A stretch of 64,000 bases of DNA from Actibacterium sp. XHP0104 (GCF_025751515.1 NZ_JAOWLE010000003.1:1-64000), one strand, 5' to 3'; counted from the first letter of the stretch, positions 19,974 through 29,369 are shown. The notes: generated by a model not told the origin, from the sequence alone. Program-made: numbers and translations.

Positions 19974-20324
19974 TTACTTCTGGCCCTGCGCCGCCATCAG
20001 CGCCCGCAGCAGTTTCTCTTCCGACATATCGTCCTCGGCGGGCTTGTCGGCCTCGCCCATCAGCAGGGCCATCGAGTCCTCTTCGGGCTCGTCCACCTCG
20101 ATCTGGGTCTGGTTGCTTTCGATCAGACGCTCGCGCAGATCACCGGCCGCCTGGGTCTCGTCTGCGATCTCGCGCAGGGCAACAACAGGGTTCTTGTCGT
20201 TGTCGCGATCCACGGTCAGCGACGCCCCCGCGGAAATCTCGCGGGCGCGGTGAGACGCAAGCATCACCAGCTCAAAGCGGTTCGGAACCTTGTCAACGCA
20301 ATCTTCGACCGTCACGCGGGCCAT
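19974..20324 (-). CDS. rpoZ: RNA polymerase omega subunit
   Basis: A 116-residue omega subunit. The family core is [29 protein letters not shown] at the start ([17 protein letters not shown]) followed by [10 protein letters not shown]. The tail after residue 70 is unusually acidic, as in other Alphaproteobacteria. The ATG at 20324 matches the family start; an ATG four codons upstream is possible. It leads the rpoZ-rsh operon and has a good promoter 36-65 bases upstream. Confidence 0.96.
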   Translation of the reverse strand: MARVTVEDCVDKVPNRFELVMLASHRAREISAGASLTVDRDNDKNPVVALREIADETQAAGDLRERLIESNQTQIEVDEPEEDSMALLMGEADKPAEDDMSEEKLLRALMAAQGQK

Positions 20325-20360
20325 GGAGCACTCCAATCCAACTGGGAAAGTTGAAAGCCC

Positions 20361-20389
20361 TATCTATTGAGTCGCTGCAGCCTTGACAA
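20361..20389 (-). promoter_or_regulatory. Predicted sigma-70 promoter for rpoZ-rsh
   Basis: On the minus strand TTGTCA (20389-20384) and TAGATA (20366-20361) are separated by exactly 17 bases, close to the TTGACA/TATAAT consensus and 36 bases or so before the rpoZ ATG. This is the best-spaced promoter I found for the long housekeeping run. Confidence 0.6.
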
Positions 20390-20413
20390 GGGCGAAATCC
20401 TGTGGGTTCGGGC

Positions 20414-21001
20414 TCAAATCGGCCGGATATCCGATTTATCGGCCTCTGGCAGCGCCGCCAGCATCTGTGCAACTCTATGCCCGCTGACCGGATGCACCCA
20501 ATCGGGCGCCACATCCGCCAGCGGGATCAGCACGAAAGCGCGGTCCTGGATGCGGGGATGAGGCAGGATCAGTTGATCGGGCGCAAGGCGGGCCTGATCC
20601 TGGGCCGGCAGGTCGCGCCAATGGGCAAAACCCGCCGCATCGGGCAAAACCACCCCGCTGTGATCCAGCAGATCGAGGTCAAGCGTCCGACTGCCCCAGC
20701 GCGCGGCGCGCTGGCGCCCGTGGCGGGCCTCGACCTGGTGCAGGCGGTCCAGCACCTGGTTCGGGGGCAGATCGGTGGCAAAACCAGCCACGGCGTTCAC
20801 GAAGTCGGGGCCGGATCCGGCGGGAAAAGCGGGGGTGCGATAATACCGGCTGACGGCGCACAACCTCAGATCGTCATGGTCAAGATCCTGCAGCGCAGCA
20901 TGCAGCGTCTGCTCAGGCCCGCCGGTTTGTGACGTAACGTTCCCTCCGAGCGCCACAAACACATTTATTACGAATCCATGACAATCAAAGGCTTGTGGCA
21001 T
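20414..21001 (-). CDS. folK: 2-amino-4-hydroxy-6-hydroxymethyldihydropteridine diphosphokinase
   Basis: A 195-residue HPPK, which transfers pyrophosphate from ATP to hydroxymethyldihydropterin in folate synthesis. Motifs: VFVALGGNV near the N-terminus, SRYYRTPAFPAGSGPDFVNAV, RWGSRTLDLDLL and LPHPRIQDRAFVLIPLADVAP. The ATG at 21001 has AGGAG 10 bases upstream; a GTG 13 codons later would start right at the first strand and is an alternative. It is divergent from the NYN gene and convergent-neighbour free; 89 bases separate it from rpoZ. Confidence 0.94.
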   Translation of the reverse strand: MPQAFDCHGFVINVFVALGGNVTSQTGGPEQTLHAALQDLDHDDLRLCAVSRYYRTPAFPAGSGPDFVNAVAGFATDLPPNQVLDRLHQVEARHGRQRAARWGSRTLDLDLLDHSGVVLPDAAGFAHWRDLPAQDQARLAPDQLILPHPRIQDRAFVLIPLADVAPDWVHPVSGHRVAQMLAALPEADKSDIRPI

Positions 21002-21108
21002 TATTATCTATCTCCTAAGCCTAAATAATACGTTCCGCAGAAATCAATTAGTACCAATTTCACTCTTTTTACCGCGTAGCGCGGGGCGCATTACCAGAAG
21101 GACCAAAA

Positions 21109-21678
21109 ATGTTTTACAGAGACGAACGGCTGGCGCTGTTCATAGATGGGTCCAACCTCTATGCCGCCGCCAAATCACTCGGGTTCGATATCGACTACAA
21201 GCTGCTGCGCCAGGAATTTCTGCGCCGGGGCAAGTTGCTGCGGGCCTTTTATTACACAGCCCTGCTTGAAAACGACGATTACTCGCCCATTCGCCCCCTC
21301 GTGGACTGGTTGCATTACAACGGGTTCAGCATGGTGACGAAACCGGCGAAGGAATACACGGACGCGCAGGGCCGCCGCAAGGTCAAGGGCAACATGGATA
21401 TCGAACTGACGGTCGATGCCATGGAGCTGGCGCCACATGTGGATCATATCGTGCTGTTTTCGGGCGACGGCGATTTTCGCCCGCTGGTCGAAAGCCTGCA
21501 GCGCAACGGTGTTCGGGTTTCGGTGGTCTCGACCATCCGCAGCCAGCCGCCGATGATCGCGGATGAGCTGCGCCGCCAGGCCGACAATTTCATCGAGCTG
21601 GACGATCTGCGCGATGTCATTGGCCGCCCGCCGCGCGAACCCCGCCCCGATCAGGGCGCCGGTGTCGCCGAGCCCTGA
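21109..21678 (+). CDS. NYN domain protein (LabA/DUF88 family), putative RNase
   Basis: A 189-residue single-domain protein. The PIN-like acidic sites are in LALFIDGSNLYAA (residues 8-20) and IVLFSGDGDFRPLVESL, with NMDIELTVDAMEL between, which together define the NYN/DUF88 fold. Such domains cleave RNA, but the target is unknown. The last 20 residues are Pro/Arg-rich and probably disordered. An A/T-rich 107-base region separates it from folK, and ispH follows 66 bases downstream. Confidence 0.88.
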   Translation: MFYRDERLALFIDGSNLYAAAKSLGFDIDYKLLRQEFLRRGKLLRAFYYTALLENDDYSPIRPLVDWLHYNGFSMVTKPAKEYTDAQGRRKVKGNMDIELTVDAMELAPHVDHIVLFSGDGDFRPLVESLQRNGVRVSVVSTIRSQPPMIADELRRQADNFIELDDLRDVIGRPPREPRPDQGAGVAEP

Positions 21679-21744
21679 TCGACCCCTTAGGGGCTGGACC
21701 CCGACGCGTCATGGCCTTACCTGTTTGCCAACAGGAGACACGCC

Positions 21745-22695
21745 ATGACCAAGCCAGCCCTGACCCTTTATCTTGCTGCCCCGCGCGGGTTCTGCGCGGG
21801 TGTGGATCGTGCGATCAAGATCGTCGAGATGGCGATCGCCAAATGGGGCGCGCCGGTCTATGTGCGCCACGAGATCGTGCATAACAAATACGTGGTCGAC
21901 GGGCTCAAGGCGCTGGGCGCGGTCTTTGTCGAAGAGCTGGAAGACTGCCCCGATGATCGCCCGGTGATCTTTTCCGCCCATGGCGTGCCCAAGGCCGTGC
22001 CGGCCGAGGCCGCGCGGCGCGAGATGGTCTATGTCGATGCCACCTGCCCTCTGGTCAGCAAGGTGCATATCGAGGCCGAGCGCCATCACGAGAACGGCTT
22101 GCAGATGGTGATGATCGGCCATGCCGGCCATCCCGAAACCATCGGCACGATGGGGCAGCTGCCCGAGGGCGAGGTGCTGCTGGTCGAAACCGCCGATGAC
22201 GTGGCCGGTTTGCAGGTGCGCGATGCCGAAAAGCTGGCCTTTATCACCCAGACCACCCTGTCGGTCGACGACACGGCGGGCATCGTGGCGGCGTTGCAGG
22301 CGCGGTTCCCGACCATTGTCGGCCCGCACAAGGAAGACATCTGTTACGCCACCACCAACCGGCAAGAGGCGGTCAAGGCCATCGCGCCCCGGATCGACGC
22401 GCTGTTGGTGATCGGGGCGCCGAATTCGTCGAATTCGCAGCGGCTGGTCGAGGTCGGCAAATCGCAGGGCTGCGCCTATTCGCAGCTGGTGCAGCGTGCC
22501 GAAAACATCGACTGGCGCGCGCTCGATGGCATCCGGTCGGTCGGCATCACCGCCGGCGCCAGCGCGCCCGAGGTTCTGATCAACGAGGTCATCGACGCCT
22601 TTCGCGCCCGCTATGACCTGACGGTCGAGGTGGTCGAGACCGCGCAGGAAAATGTAGAGTTCAAGGTGCCCCGCGTGTTGCGGGAACCCGCGTAG
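21745..22695 (+). CDS. ispH: 4-hydroxy-3-methylbut-2-enyl diphosphate reductase
   Basis: A 316-residue IspH (LytB), the last enzyme of the MEP isoprenoid pathway. The three Cys ligands of the 4Fe-4S cluster are visible: Cys17 in [11 protein letters not shown], Cys101 in [12 protein letters not shown] and Cys200 in [13 protein letters not shown]. The His residues in [10 protein letters not shown] and HAGHPET also match. AGGAGA sits before the ATG. It is followed 8 bases later by a LysE-type exporter. Confidence 0.97.
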   Translation: MTKPALTLYLAAPRGFCAGVDRAIKIVEMAIAKWGAPVYVRHEIVHNKYVVDGLKALGAVFVEELEDCPDDRPVIFSAHGVPKAVPAEAARREMVYVDATCPLVSKVHIEAERHHENGLQMVMIGHAGHPETIGTMGQLPEGEVLLVETADDVAGLQVRDAEKLAFITQTTLSVDDTAGIVAALQARFPTIVGPHKEDICYATTNRQEAVKAIAPRIDALLVIGAPNSSNSQRLVEVGKSQGCAYSQLVQRAENIDWRALDGIRSVGITAGASAPEVLINEVIDAFRARYDLTVEVVETAQENVEFKVPRVLREPA

Positions 22696-22703
22696 GAGGC
22701 AAC

Positions 22704-23318
22704 ATGCTGTCAGCCCAGTTTCTGATCACTGCGATCGTCGTTGTTTTGGCGCCCGGCACGGGCGTGATTTATACTCTGGCCACCGGTCTGGGCCAGGGCC
22801 GCCGCGCCGCGACCTGGGCCGCGTTCGGCTGCACCATCGGTATCGTGCCCGCGCTGTTGGCGGCGGTACTGGGGCTGGCGGCGGTGCTGCATACCTCGGC
22901 GCTGTTGTTCCAGATCGTGAAGTTCGCGGGCGTGGCCTATCTGCTGTACCTGGCCTGGCAGGCGCTCAAGACCGACGGCGCGCTGTCAGTCAGCGCCGAT
23001 GCACAGGCGCAACCGGGCTGGCGCATCGCCTGGCGCGGGGTGCTGATCAACACGCTCAACCCGAAACTGTCGATCTTTTTCCTGTCTCTGCTGCCGCCGT
23101 TCCTGTCGGGCAACCCGGCCACCGCGACGACCGAGATGGTCGCCATGGGCGGCATCTTCATGGCGCTGACCTTTGTAGTCTTCGTGGGCTATGGCCTGTT
23201 CGCGGTGCAGGCCCGCGCGCTGATCACCGCCAATGCCCGGCTGATGCGCTGGGTCAATCGCGGCTTTGCGGCGATCTTTGCCGCACTGGCGGGCCGTCTG
23301 GCGCTGGAACGCGCCTGA
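22704..23318 (+). CDS. LysE family amino-acid exporter
   Basis: A 204-residue inner-membrane protein with six hydrophobic segments. The N-terminal VVLAPGTGVIYTLATGLGQGRRAA corresponds to the LysE/RhtB opening PGP-x-x-x (read APGTGVIYTLATGLGQGRR), and LINTLNPKLSIFFLSLLPPFL is the second conserved block. Members export amino acids or metabolites; the substrate is not predictable. AGGAGG precedes the ATG by 5 bases, and ispH ends 8 bases upstream, so the two are probably cotranscribed. Confidence 0.88.
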   Translation: MLSAQFLITAIVVVLAPGTGVIYTLATGLGQGRRAATWAAFGCTIGIVPALLAAVLGLAAVLHTSALLFQIVKFAGVAYLLYLAWQALKTDGALSVSADAQAQPGWRIAWRGVLINTLNPKLSIFFLSLLPPFLSGNPATATTEMVAMGGIFMALTFVVFVGYGLFAVQARALITANARLMRWVNRGFAAIFAALAGRLALERA

Positions 23319-23393
23319 TATGATTTGCGTCGCCGCATCCCACCGGGCCGCGGCCCCGTCGCGCATTGGCGCAGGGCCCGCGGGGGAACCGGT

Positions 23394-23981
23394 ATGAGCG
23401 ACGACAAGACCATCCGGTTCTATGACCAGCAAAGCGAGGCCTACAGGAAACTGGCCGAGGGGTTCGAAAACAGCCGGCTGATCCGGTTGATGCAGGACCT
23501 GCCCGCCGGGGCGCATGTGCTGGATCTGGGCTGTGGTCCCGGCCATGATTCCGCACAGCTTGCGCGGGCCGGGTTCAAGGTGACGGCGATGGATGCCAGC
23601 CGCGAGATGCTACGCGAGGCGGCGCTTTGCGCGGGCGTCACCACCCGCCACGCGAGCTTTGACATGCTGGACGATGTCGCCGCCTTCGATGCCGTCTGGG
23701 CCAATTTCTCGTTGCTGCACGCGCCCAAGGCCGAGTTCCCCGCCCATCTTGCCGCGATCCATCGTGCGCTGAGGCCCGGCGGGGTACTGGTCTTTTCGCT
23801 CAAAACCGGGTCGGGCGAAGGCCGCGACCGGCTGGACCGGTTCTATTCCTATTACGAGGTGGAGGAGCTGACCGGCCTGCTAGAGGCGGCCGGGTTCCGG
23901 GTCACCGAAATCGAGCACGGCCATGTGACCGGAATGGCCGGATCAGAGGAAGCTTTTGTAACCGTGACTGCCCATGCCTGA
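23394..23981 (+). CDS. Class I SAM-dependent methyltransferase
   Basis: A 195-residue soluble methyltransferase. Motif I is [16 protein letters not shown], the acidic residue binding the SAM ribose is in [10 protein letters not shown], and [15 protein letters not shown] and [14 protein letters not shown] are the later motifs. It resembles small UbiE/Bud23-type enzymes; the substrate cannot be told. The start at 23394 (ATG after GGGGGAACCGGT) keeps it clear of the LysE gene. It overlaps rnhA by 8 bases. Confidence 0.87.
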   Translation: MSDDKTIRFYDQQSEAYRKLAEGFENSRLIRLMQDLPAGAHVLDLGCGPGHDSAQLARAGFKVTAMDASREMLREAALCAGVTTRHASFDMLDDVAAFDAVWANFSLLHAPKAEFPAHLAAIHRALRPGGVLVFSLKTGSGEGRDRLDRFYSYYEVEELTGLLEAAGFRVTEIEHGHVTGMAGSEEAFVTVTAHA

Positions 23982-24441
23982 CTATTTCGCCTATACTGAC
24001 GGGGCCTGTTCTGGCAATCCCGGCCCCGGTGGCTGGGGTGTTCTGCTACAGGCCAAGACCGGCGCGCAGGTTGTGAAAGAACGCGAGCTGTTCGGCGGCG
24101 AGGGCGAGACCACCAACAACCGGATGGAACTGCTGGCCGCGATCCACGCGCTGGAAACGCTGGGCCGAGCCACCGCGATCACCGTCATCACCGACAGCCA
24201 GTATGTGAAAAACGGCGTGACCAGCTGGATCCACGGCTGGAAACGGAATGGCTGGAAGACCTCGGCCAAGAAGCCCGTGAAAAACGCCGAGCTGTGGCAA
24301 CGCCTGGACGAGGCGCAAAAGCGTCACCAGGTGACCTGGGAATGGGTCAAGGGCCATGCCGGCCACCCCGAGAACGAGCGCGCCGATGAACTGGCCCGCC
24401 GCGGGATGGAGCCGTTCAAACCCGCCGGAGGTGGCAAATGA
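23974..24441 (+). CDS. rnhA: Ribonuclease HI
   Basis: A 155-residue RNase HI, degrading the RNA of RNA:DNA hybrids. The catalytic acids are in [16 protein letters not shown] (Asp9), [21 protein letters not shown] and the C-terminal [15 protein letters not shown]. The basic handle is present ([18 protein letters not shown]). It overlaps the methyltransferase start side and is overlapped by the next gene (ATGA), so it is in the middle of a coupled trio. Confidence 0.96.
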   Translation: MPDYFAYTDGACSGNPGPGGWGVLLQAKTGAQVVKERELFGGEGETTNNRMELLAAIHALETLGRATAITVITDSQYVKNGVTSWIHGWKRNGWKTSAKKPVKNAELWQRLDEAQKRHQVTWEWVKGHAGHPENERADELARRGMEPFKPAGGGK

Positions 24442-25067
24442 CGATCATCGGCGCGCTTGATCTGGCCGCGGTTCTGGTCTTTGCGCTGACGGGCGCGCTG
24501 GCGGCCAGCCGGTCGCAGCTGGATATCGTCGGCTTTATCTTTGTGGCCTGCCTGACCGCCGTGGGCGGGGGCACGCTGCGCGATCTGATGCTGGGGCGCG
24601 ACCCGGTGTTCTGGGTGTCGGCCCCGCATTACATTCTGATCGCCGCCGGTGCGGCAATCGTGGTGTTCTTCACCGCGCATCTGCTGGAAAGCCGGTATCG
24701 CACCTTGCTGTGGCTGGATGCGTTTGCCCTGCCGGTGGCGGTATCCGCCGGTGTGGGCGTGGCGCTGTCTGTCGGGGCGCTGCCGGTGATCGTGGTGACG
24801 ATGGGCGTGGTGACGGGTTGTTTCGGCGGGCTGATGCGCGACGTTGTCTGCAACGAGGTGCCGCTGATCCTGAAACAGGGCGAGCTTTACGCCACGGCCG
24901 CCTTTGCAGGCGCCCTGTCGGGCTGGGGCGCGATGTGGTTCGGCTTGGCCGAAGGCTGGGCGCTGCTGGTCGCGGGGGGCGTCACCTTCCTGTTGCGCGC
25001 GGGCAGCCTGGCCTTGGGCTGGCGGCTGAACGCCTATAAACCGCGCCCGCCCAAGACCCGCCCGTAA
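24438..25067 (+). CDS. Trimeric intracellular cation (TRIC)-type channel, UPF0126
   Basis: A 209-residue membrane protein with two copies of the UPF0126/YadS domain. The matched glycine/Arg-Asp motifs are [17 protein letters not shown] in the first half and [19 protein letters not shown] in the second, separated by about 90 residues. Seven hydrophobic segments are visible. Prokaryotic relatives of TRIC channels conduct potassium or related cations. GGAGG precedes the ATG, which overlaps the rnhA stop (ATGA). It ends head-on against the lipoprotein gene. Confidence 0.87.
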   Translation: MTIIGALDLAAVLVFALTGALAASRSQLDIVGFIFVACLTAVGGGTLRDLMLGRDPVFWVSAPHYILIAAGAAIVVFFTAHLLESRYRTLLWLDAFALPVAVSAGVGVALSVGALPVIVVTMGVVTGCFGGLMRDVVCNEVPLILKQGELYATAAFAGALSGWGAMWFGLAEGWALLVAGGVTFLLRAGSLALGWRLNAYKPRPPKTRP

Positions 25068-25069
25068 AC

Positions 25070-25534
25070 CTATTCGCGGTTCACGATTCGAAACGCGGTA
25101 TCGGCATCGGCTGGCTTCAGCACCGCGGGCGGGAAGATGATCCCGCCAATCCGCATGAAGTTGCAGCGGAAGTACTGCACCTCGCCCTCGGCCAGATCAA
25201 TATTATGCGTGACGTTGTTTTCCGAGTAGGCCTCGACCAGGTGCGGGCCGGGTGCCAACGGCACCATCATGGCGCGGCGCTTTTCACATTTCCCCAGCGG
25301 CGCGCCGTCCACGCGCACATTCGGATAGGGCCGGTTTCCAACCAGCCCCGTGTAACCGGCATCGCCATAGATCACCACGCCGGTAAAGGCATCGCCAGCG
25401 GTGCGGAGGCTTTCGGGCAGGCGGTCAAGATCCTGGTGTGCGATCGTCACGGCCCCCACCTTTTCCGAGGCATCGGGCATGGCACAGCCCGCAACCGCTG
25501 CCGCAAGCACCAGGCCAGCAATGAATTTGTTCAT
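25070..25534 (-). CDS. Lipoprotein, DUF2846-like
   Basis: A 154-residue predicted lipoprotein. The signal ends in VAGC with Cys17. The middle, PNVRVDGAPLGKCEKRRAMMVPLAPGPHLVEAYSENN (in parts VRVDGAPLGKCEKRRAMMV and LAPGPHLVEAYSE), resembles the DUF2846 sandwich: an anchored 'vdG.. l' strand and a 'pGph.v.a' turn. Role unknown; likely in the periplasm or outer membrane. It is 24 bases upstream of a small membrane protein gene on the same strand but read after it. Confidence 0.65.
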   Translation of the reverse strand: MNKFIAGLVLAAAVAGCAMPDASEKVGAVTIAHQDLDRLPESLRTAGDAFTGVVIYGDAGYTGLVGNRPYPNVRVDGAPLGKCEKRRAMMVPLAPGPHLVEAYSENNVTHNIDLAEGEVQYFRCNFMRIGGIIFPPAVLKPADADTAFRIVNRE

Positions 25535-25558
25535 GATGTTTCCCTTTATGAATACGCG

Positions 25559-25798
25559 CTATTTTCGGGCGATATAGGTCTGATACAGCCAGATCAGCAG
25601 CATCGCCCCAAGGATCGCGCCGATAACCCCTGCGGCCATGCCGGTGACGGTCAGCAGAACCCGCAGCACCAGCCCGCCGATCAACGCGCCCGCGATCCCG
25701 ATGAAGATGGTGGTGATGATATCGGTCTCGACCTTCATCAGGCGGGTGGCGATGAACCCGGCGGCGGCACCGATGATGATCAGAAACAGAACTGGCAT
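25559..25798 (-). CDS. GlsB/YeaQ/YmgE family stress-response membrane protein
   Basis: A 79-residue, very hydrophobic protein with three membrane segments and the motifs IIGAAAGFIATRLM and IFIGIAGALIGGLV, typical of the GlsB/YeaQ/YmgE (transglycosylase-associated) family. Members are general-stress inner-membrane proteins of uncertain function. It is 27 bases after fmt and 24 bases before the lipoprotein gene, so it may be read with the def-fmt transcript. Confidence 0.85.
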   Translation of the reverse strand: MPVLFLIIIGAAAGFIATRLMKVETDIITTIFIGIAGALIGGLVLRVLLTVTGMAAGVIGAILGAMLLIWLYQTYIARK

Positions 25799-25825
25799 GG
25801 GGTCACTCTCTTACAAAACGGCGGG

Positions 25826-26725
25826 TCAATCCACCCTGTTGGGCATGTCGAACCCGCGCAGGAACTCGTCTGCCTCCATCGCGCGCTTGCCGGGGCGCTG
25901 GGCGCTCAGAATTTGCACGGCGCCATCACCACAGGCGATGGTCAGCCCGTCCAGCACTGCGCCGGGGGTACCAGAGCCATCGGCCAAACGCGATTGCAGC
26001 AGCTTGACCCGCTCTCCGGCCATCTCGCACCACGCACCCGGAAAGGGCGACAGGCCGCGGATCAGCCGGTCAACCTCGGCCGCCGGACGGGCCCAGTTGA
26101 TACGGGCCTCGGCCTTGTCGATCTTGGCGGCATAGGTGACGCCAGCCTCGGGCTGGGGTTCGGGCGTCAGGTCGGGCAGCTGCGCCAGAGCCTGAACGAT
26201 CAGATCGGCGCCCATGTCAGACAGGCGGTCATGCAATTGGGCGGTGGTTTCCTGCGCGCCGATGGGCGTGGCCTGTCGCAGCAGCACCGGGCCGGTGTCC
26301 AGACCGGCCTCCATCTGCATGATGCAGACGCCGGTTTCCGCGTCGCCGGCCATGATCGCGCGGTGAATGGGCGCGGCCCCGCGCCAGCGCGGCAGCAGCG
26401 AGGCGTGGATATTCAGGCAGCCAAAGCGCGGCGCATCCAGCACCGGCTGCGGCAGGATCAGCCCATAGGCGACCACCACGGCCACATCGGCATTCAGCGC
26501 GGCGAACTCGGCCTGAATGGCGGCATCGCGCAGCTTTTCGGGGTGGCGCACGGGCAGGCCCAGCTCATTGGCGCGCGCATGCACCGGCGTGGGGCGATCC
26601 TTTTTGCCACGGCCCGCGGGGCGCGGCGGCTGGCAATAGACGCAGGCGATCTCATGCCCGGCCGCAACCAGCGCATCCAGCACCGGCACCGAGAACTCGG
26701 GCGTTCCCATGAAGACGACGCGCAT
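25826..26725 (-). CDS. fmt: Methionyl-tRNA formyltransferase
   Basis: A 299-residue Fmt, which formylates initiator Met-tRNA using 10-formyl-THF. Motifs: [17 protein letters not shown] at the start, and the catalytic block [17 protein letters not shown] with the essential Asn and His, then [17 protein letters not shown]. The C-terminal OB domain includes [11 protein letters not shown]. Its ATG shares a base with the stop of the deformylase-like gene (TGATG). The def-def-fmt order couples formylation with deformylation. Confidence 0.97.
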   Translation of the reverse strand: MRVVFMGTPEFSVPVLDALVAAGHEIACVYCQPPRPAGRGKKDRPTPVHARANELGLPVRHPEKLRDAAIQAEFAALNADVAVVVAYGLILPQPVLDAPRFGCLNIHASLLPRWRGAAPIHRAIMAGDAETGVCIMQMEAGLDTGPVLLRQATPIGAQETTAQLHDRLSDMGADLIVQALAQLPDLTPEPQPEAGVTYAAKIDKAEARINWARPAAEVDRLIRGLSPFPGAWCEMAGERVKLLQSRLADGSGTPGAVLDGLTIACGDGAVQILSAQRPGKRAMEADEFLRGFDMPNRVD

Positions 26726-27225
26726 CAGCCCCTCCGCAGTTTTTCAGCCTTCTTGATCAGCCGCTCGCGTTTCAGCCGCGACAGGCGGTCGAAATACATC
26801 TTGCCGTTCAGATGGTCGATCTGGTGCTGCACCGAGGTGGCCCAGAGGCCGACAAAGTCGCGCTCTTCGACCTCTCCGGCCGCGTTCAGAAACCGCACGG
26901 TCACGGCGCGCGGGCGCTCGATCACCGCCGAGACACCCGGCAGGTTGGGCGAGGCCTCTTCATGCTCGCGCAGCTTGACCGAGGCGTGCAGGATTTCAGG
27001 GTTAGCCATGCGCACGGCCTGCCCGCGTTCGTCCGAGCAATCAACCACGGCCAGCCGCAGCATCACCCCGATTTGTGGCGCGCCCAGCCCATAGCCGGGC
27101 ATGGCATCCATGGTTTCGACCATGTCATCCCAGATGGCGCGAATGTCGTCTGTCACGGCATCAATCGGCGCGGCGGCGGTGCGCAGGCGCTTATCGGGCC
27201 AGGGAACGAACGGCCGGGCGGTCAC
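26725..27225 (-). CDS. Peptide-deformylase-like protein lacking key catalytic residues
   Basis: A 166-residue deformylase paralogue. Motif I is [10 protein letters not shown] (residues 44-53). Motif II, normally EGCLSxP, reads EASPNLP at 90-96, so the metal-binding Cys aligns with Ser92. Motif III, normally HExxH, is HQIDH at 134-138, so the catalytic Glu is Gln135. With Cys and Glu both lost, ordinary deformylase activity is unlikely, although both His remain. Overlaps at both ends (ATGA with def, TGATG with fmt) mean it is translated with the active enzymes. It looks like an old tandem duplicate kept for another role, perhaps binding nascent chains or regulating Def. Confidence 0.85.
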   Translation of the reverse strand: MTARPFVPWPDKRLRTAAAPIDAVTDDIRAIWDDMVETMDAMPGYGLGAPQIGVMLRLAVVDCSDERGQAVRMANPEILHASVKLREHEEASPNLPGVSAVIERPRAVTVRFLNAAGEVEERDFVGLWATSVQHQIDHLNGKMYFDRLSRLKRERLIKKAEKLRRG

Positions 27226-27743
27226 GCGCGTGTCCGCTCGCGTTTCAGTTTCTGCATCTTGCGGGTGATCATCTGGCGCCGCATCGGCTTGAGGTAATCA
27301 ATGAACAGCTTGCCGTTCAGGTGGTCGATCTCGTGCTGCACGCAGGTGGCCCACAGGCCCTTGAAATGCTCTTCCTGGATGGCCCCGTCGAGGTTCATCC
27401 AGCGCACTTCGACCTCGGACGGGCGATCGACCTCGGCAAACTGATCGGGGATCGACAGGCAGCCCTCTTCATAGGTGCTGACATCCTCGGAGGCCCAGGT
27501 AATTTCCGGGTTGAACATGGCGATGGGGCGCGGGTCTTCGCCCTCTTCCTTGACGCAATCCAGCACGATCAGCCGCTGCAACACGCCGATCTGCGGCGCG
27601 GCCAGGCCGATGCCGGGCGCGTCATACATGGTTTCCAGCATGTCGTCGGCCAGTTTGCGCAGCTCTGCCGTGACCTCGGTCACGGGGTCGGCCACCGTTT
27701 TCAGGCGCGGGTCGGGATGGATCAGGATCGGTCGTATCGTCAT
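27222..27743 (-). CDS. def: Peptide deformylase
   Basis: A 173-residue canonical deformylase. All three motifs are intact: GIGLAAPQIG, EGCLSIP and QHEIDHLNG, giving the Cys-His-His metal site and catalytic Glu. It removes the N-formyl group from new proteins. The ATG at 27743 gives MTIRPILIHPDPRL, the standard start; an upstream in-frame GTG/ATG is not needed. It leads the def, def-like, fmt trio on the minus strand and is divergent from the C-S lyase gene 101 bases away. Confidence 0.97.
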   Translation of the reverse strand: MTIRPILIHPDPRLKTVADPVTEVTAELRKLADDMLETMYDAPGIGLAAPQIGVLQRLIVLDCVKEEGEDPRPIAMFNPEITWASEDVSTYEEGCLSIPDQFAEVDRPSEVEVRWMNLDGAIQEEHFKGLWATCVQHEIDHLNGKLFIDYLKPMRRQMITRKMQKLKRERTRA

Positions 27744-27844
27744 GGCGCAGGATTTAGGGCAAGACGCACGGTTTCGCAATGTCGCTTATGCCTTGCAACC
27801 GCCGCGTCACCGGTTAGCTTTCTGGCACCAGCAAGGAGGCCCAG

Positions 27845-29017
27845 ATGGATTTTGACGAAGTGATCGAACGCCGCGGCACGCATTCCGCCAAATGGGACCT
27901 GCTGGAAAAGGCCTATGGCGTCACCGACCCCGATGCGATCTCGATGTGGGTGGCCGATATGGATTTCCGCCCGCCGCAATGCGTGTCGGACGCGGTGCAG
28001 GCGATGGTCGATCACGGGGTCTATGGCTATTTCGGTGATGACCGCGCCTATCTGAATTCGATCTGCTGGTGGATGGAAACCCGCCACAACTGGCGCATCC
28101 GCCCCGAGTGGATCTTTACCACCCACGGGCTGGTCAACGGCACGGCGCTGTGCCTTGACGCCTATACCCAGCCCGGCGACGGCATCGTGCTGTTCACGCC
28201 GGTCTATCACGCCTTTGGCCGGGTGATCCGGGCCTCGGGGCGCAAGATCGTCGAATGCCCGCTGGTGAACAACAACGGCCGGTATGAAATGGATTTCGAC
28301 GCCTATGACGCGCTGATGACCGGCAACGAGAAGATGGTGGTGCTGTGTTCGCCGCATAACCCCGGCGGCCGGGTTTGGACGCGTGATGAATTGCAGGGCG
28401 TGGCCGATTTCTGCAAGCGGCATGACCTGTTGCTGGTGTCGGATGAAATTCACCACGATCTGCTGATGCCCGGCCATACGCATCTGCCGATGGCGAATAT
28501 TGACCGCTCGATCACCGACCGGCTGATCATGATGACGGCCACGACCAAGACCTTCAACATCGCCGGCACCCATACCGGCAATGTCATCATCGAGGATGAC
28601 GACCTGCGCGCCCGGTTCGCGACCAAGATGATGGCGCTGGGTCTGTCGGGCAATTCGTTTGGCATTCACATGGCCACCGCCGCCTATACGCCCGCGGGTG
28701 CCGAATGGGTGGATCAGCTCTGCGCCTATCTCGATGGCAACCGCCGCCTCTTTGACAATGGCATCGCGACCATTCCGGGGCTGAAATCCATGCCGCTCGA
28801 GGCGACCTACCTAGCTTGGGTCGATTTCTCGGGCACGGGCATGGACCGCGCCGATTTCACCCGCCGCACCGAGCGCCAGGCGCGGGTGGTGGCCAATCAC
28901 GGCCCGACCTTCGGAGCTGGCGGCGACGAGTTCCTGCGCTTCAACTTTGCCACCCCGCGCGCCCGTGTGGCCGAGGCGGTCGAGCGCCTGCAAGAGGCGT
29001 TTTCCGACCTTCAATGA
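27845..29017 (+). CDS. MalY/PatB family pyridoxal-phosphate C-S lyase
   Basis: A 390-residue fold-type I PLP enzyme of the MalY/PatB group (cystathionine beta-lyase activity). Signs: MDFDEVIERRGTHSAKWD at the start, ISMWVADMDFRPPQ, SPHNPGGRVWTRDEL, VSDEIHHDLLMPG and the PLP lysine in TATTKTFNIAGTHTGN. It would cleave cystathionine or cysteine S-conjugates to pyruvate, ammonia and a thiol. AAGGAGG precedes the ATG. It stands alone, facing a small conserved gene downstream. Confidence 0.9.
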   Translation: MDFDEVIERRGTHSAKWDLLEKAYGVTDPDAISMWVADMDFRPPQCVSDAVQAMVDHGVYGYFGDDRAYLNSICWWMETRHNWRIRPEWIFTTHGLVNGTALCLDAYTQPGDGIVLFTPVYHAFGRVIRASGRKIVECPLVNNNGRYEMDFDAYDALMTGNEKMVVLCSPHNPGGRVWTRDELQGVADFCKRHDLLLVSDEIHHDLLMPGHTHLPMANIDRSITDRLIMMTATTKTFNIAGTHTGNVIIEDDDLRARFATKMMALGLSGNSFGIHMATAAYTPAGAEWVDQLCAYLDGNRRLFDNGIATIPGLKSMPLEATYLAWVDFSGTGMDRADFTRRTERQARVVANHGPTFGAGGDEFLRFNFATPRARVAEAVERLQEAFSDLQ

Positions 29018-29024
29018 ACCCGGT

Positions 29025-29369
29025 TCAGCGCAGCAGCGCGATCGGGGCCTGCGGGTCGCGATAGTAATCCAGCGGCGGGCGGTCGCAGGTCGGCGTGCGG
29101 CGCTTGAACTCGAACACCAGTTCGTCGCCCTCTTCGGCCGAGGCCACGATCAACGCCTGATAAAGATGCTGCGCACCGTCGTAGATATCGACCAGCCCGC
29201 GCAGATGCGGCGCGGTCTGCGCATCCAGAACGAACCCGCGCGACCAATAGCGCAGGATGCGATAGCTGTCGGCACCGGCCTGAACCCGCATCCGGCTTTT
29301 CTTGTTCATGGCCATCTTGCGCGCCAATTCCAGGCCCTCAAGAACCTCTTTGGGCAGAATATCCGTCAT
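29025..29369 (-). CDS. Conserved hypothetical protein (Rhodobacteraceae type)
   Basis: A 114-residue cytoplasmic protein I cannot assign to a named family. The N-terminal MTDILPKEVLEGLELARKMA looks helical, with a basic patch AMNKKSRMRVQ, then RILRYWSRGFVLD, a compact region with DIYDGAQHLYQALIVA, and an acidic strand EEGDELVFEFKRRTP ending DYYRDPQAPIALL. ATG at 29369 has GGAG about 8 bases upstream; GTG at 29378 is possible. Upstream a short inverted repeat TAGAA/TTCTA lies at 29389-29405. It may bind nucleic acid or protein; nothing in the sequence proves it. Confidence 0.6.
   Translation of the reverse strand: MTDILPKEVLEGLELARKMAMNKKSRMRVQAGADSYRILRYWSRGFVLDAQTAPHLRGLVDIYDGAQHLYQALIVASAEEGDELVFEFKRRTPTCDRPPLDYYRDPQAPIALLR

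Noticed and set aside
17805-20354. An 849-codon open frame on the plus strand opposite rsh and rpoZ
   Set aside because: It mirrors well-supported minus-strand genes; the antisense frame stays open because of high third-position G+C. Its translation has low-complexity Gly/His/Gln-rich sequence with no domain.
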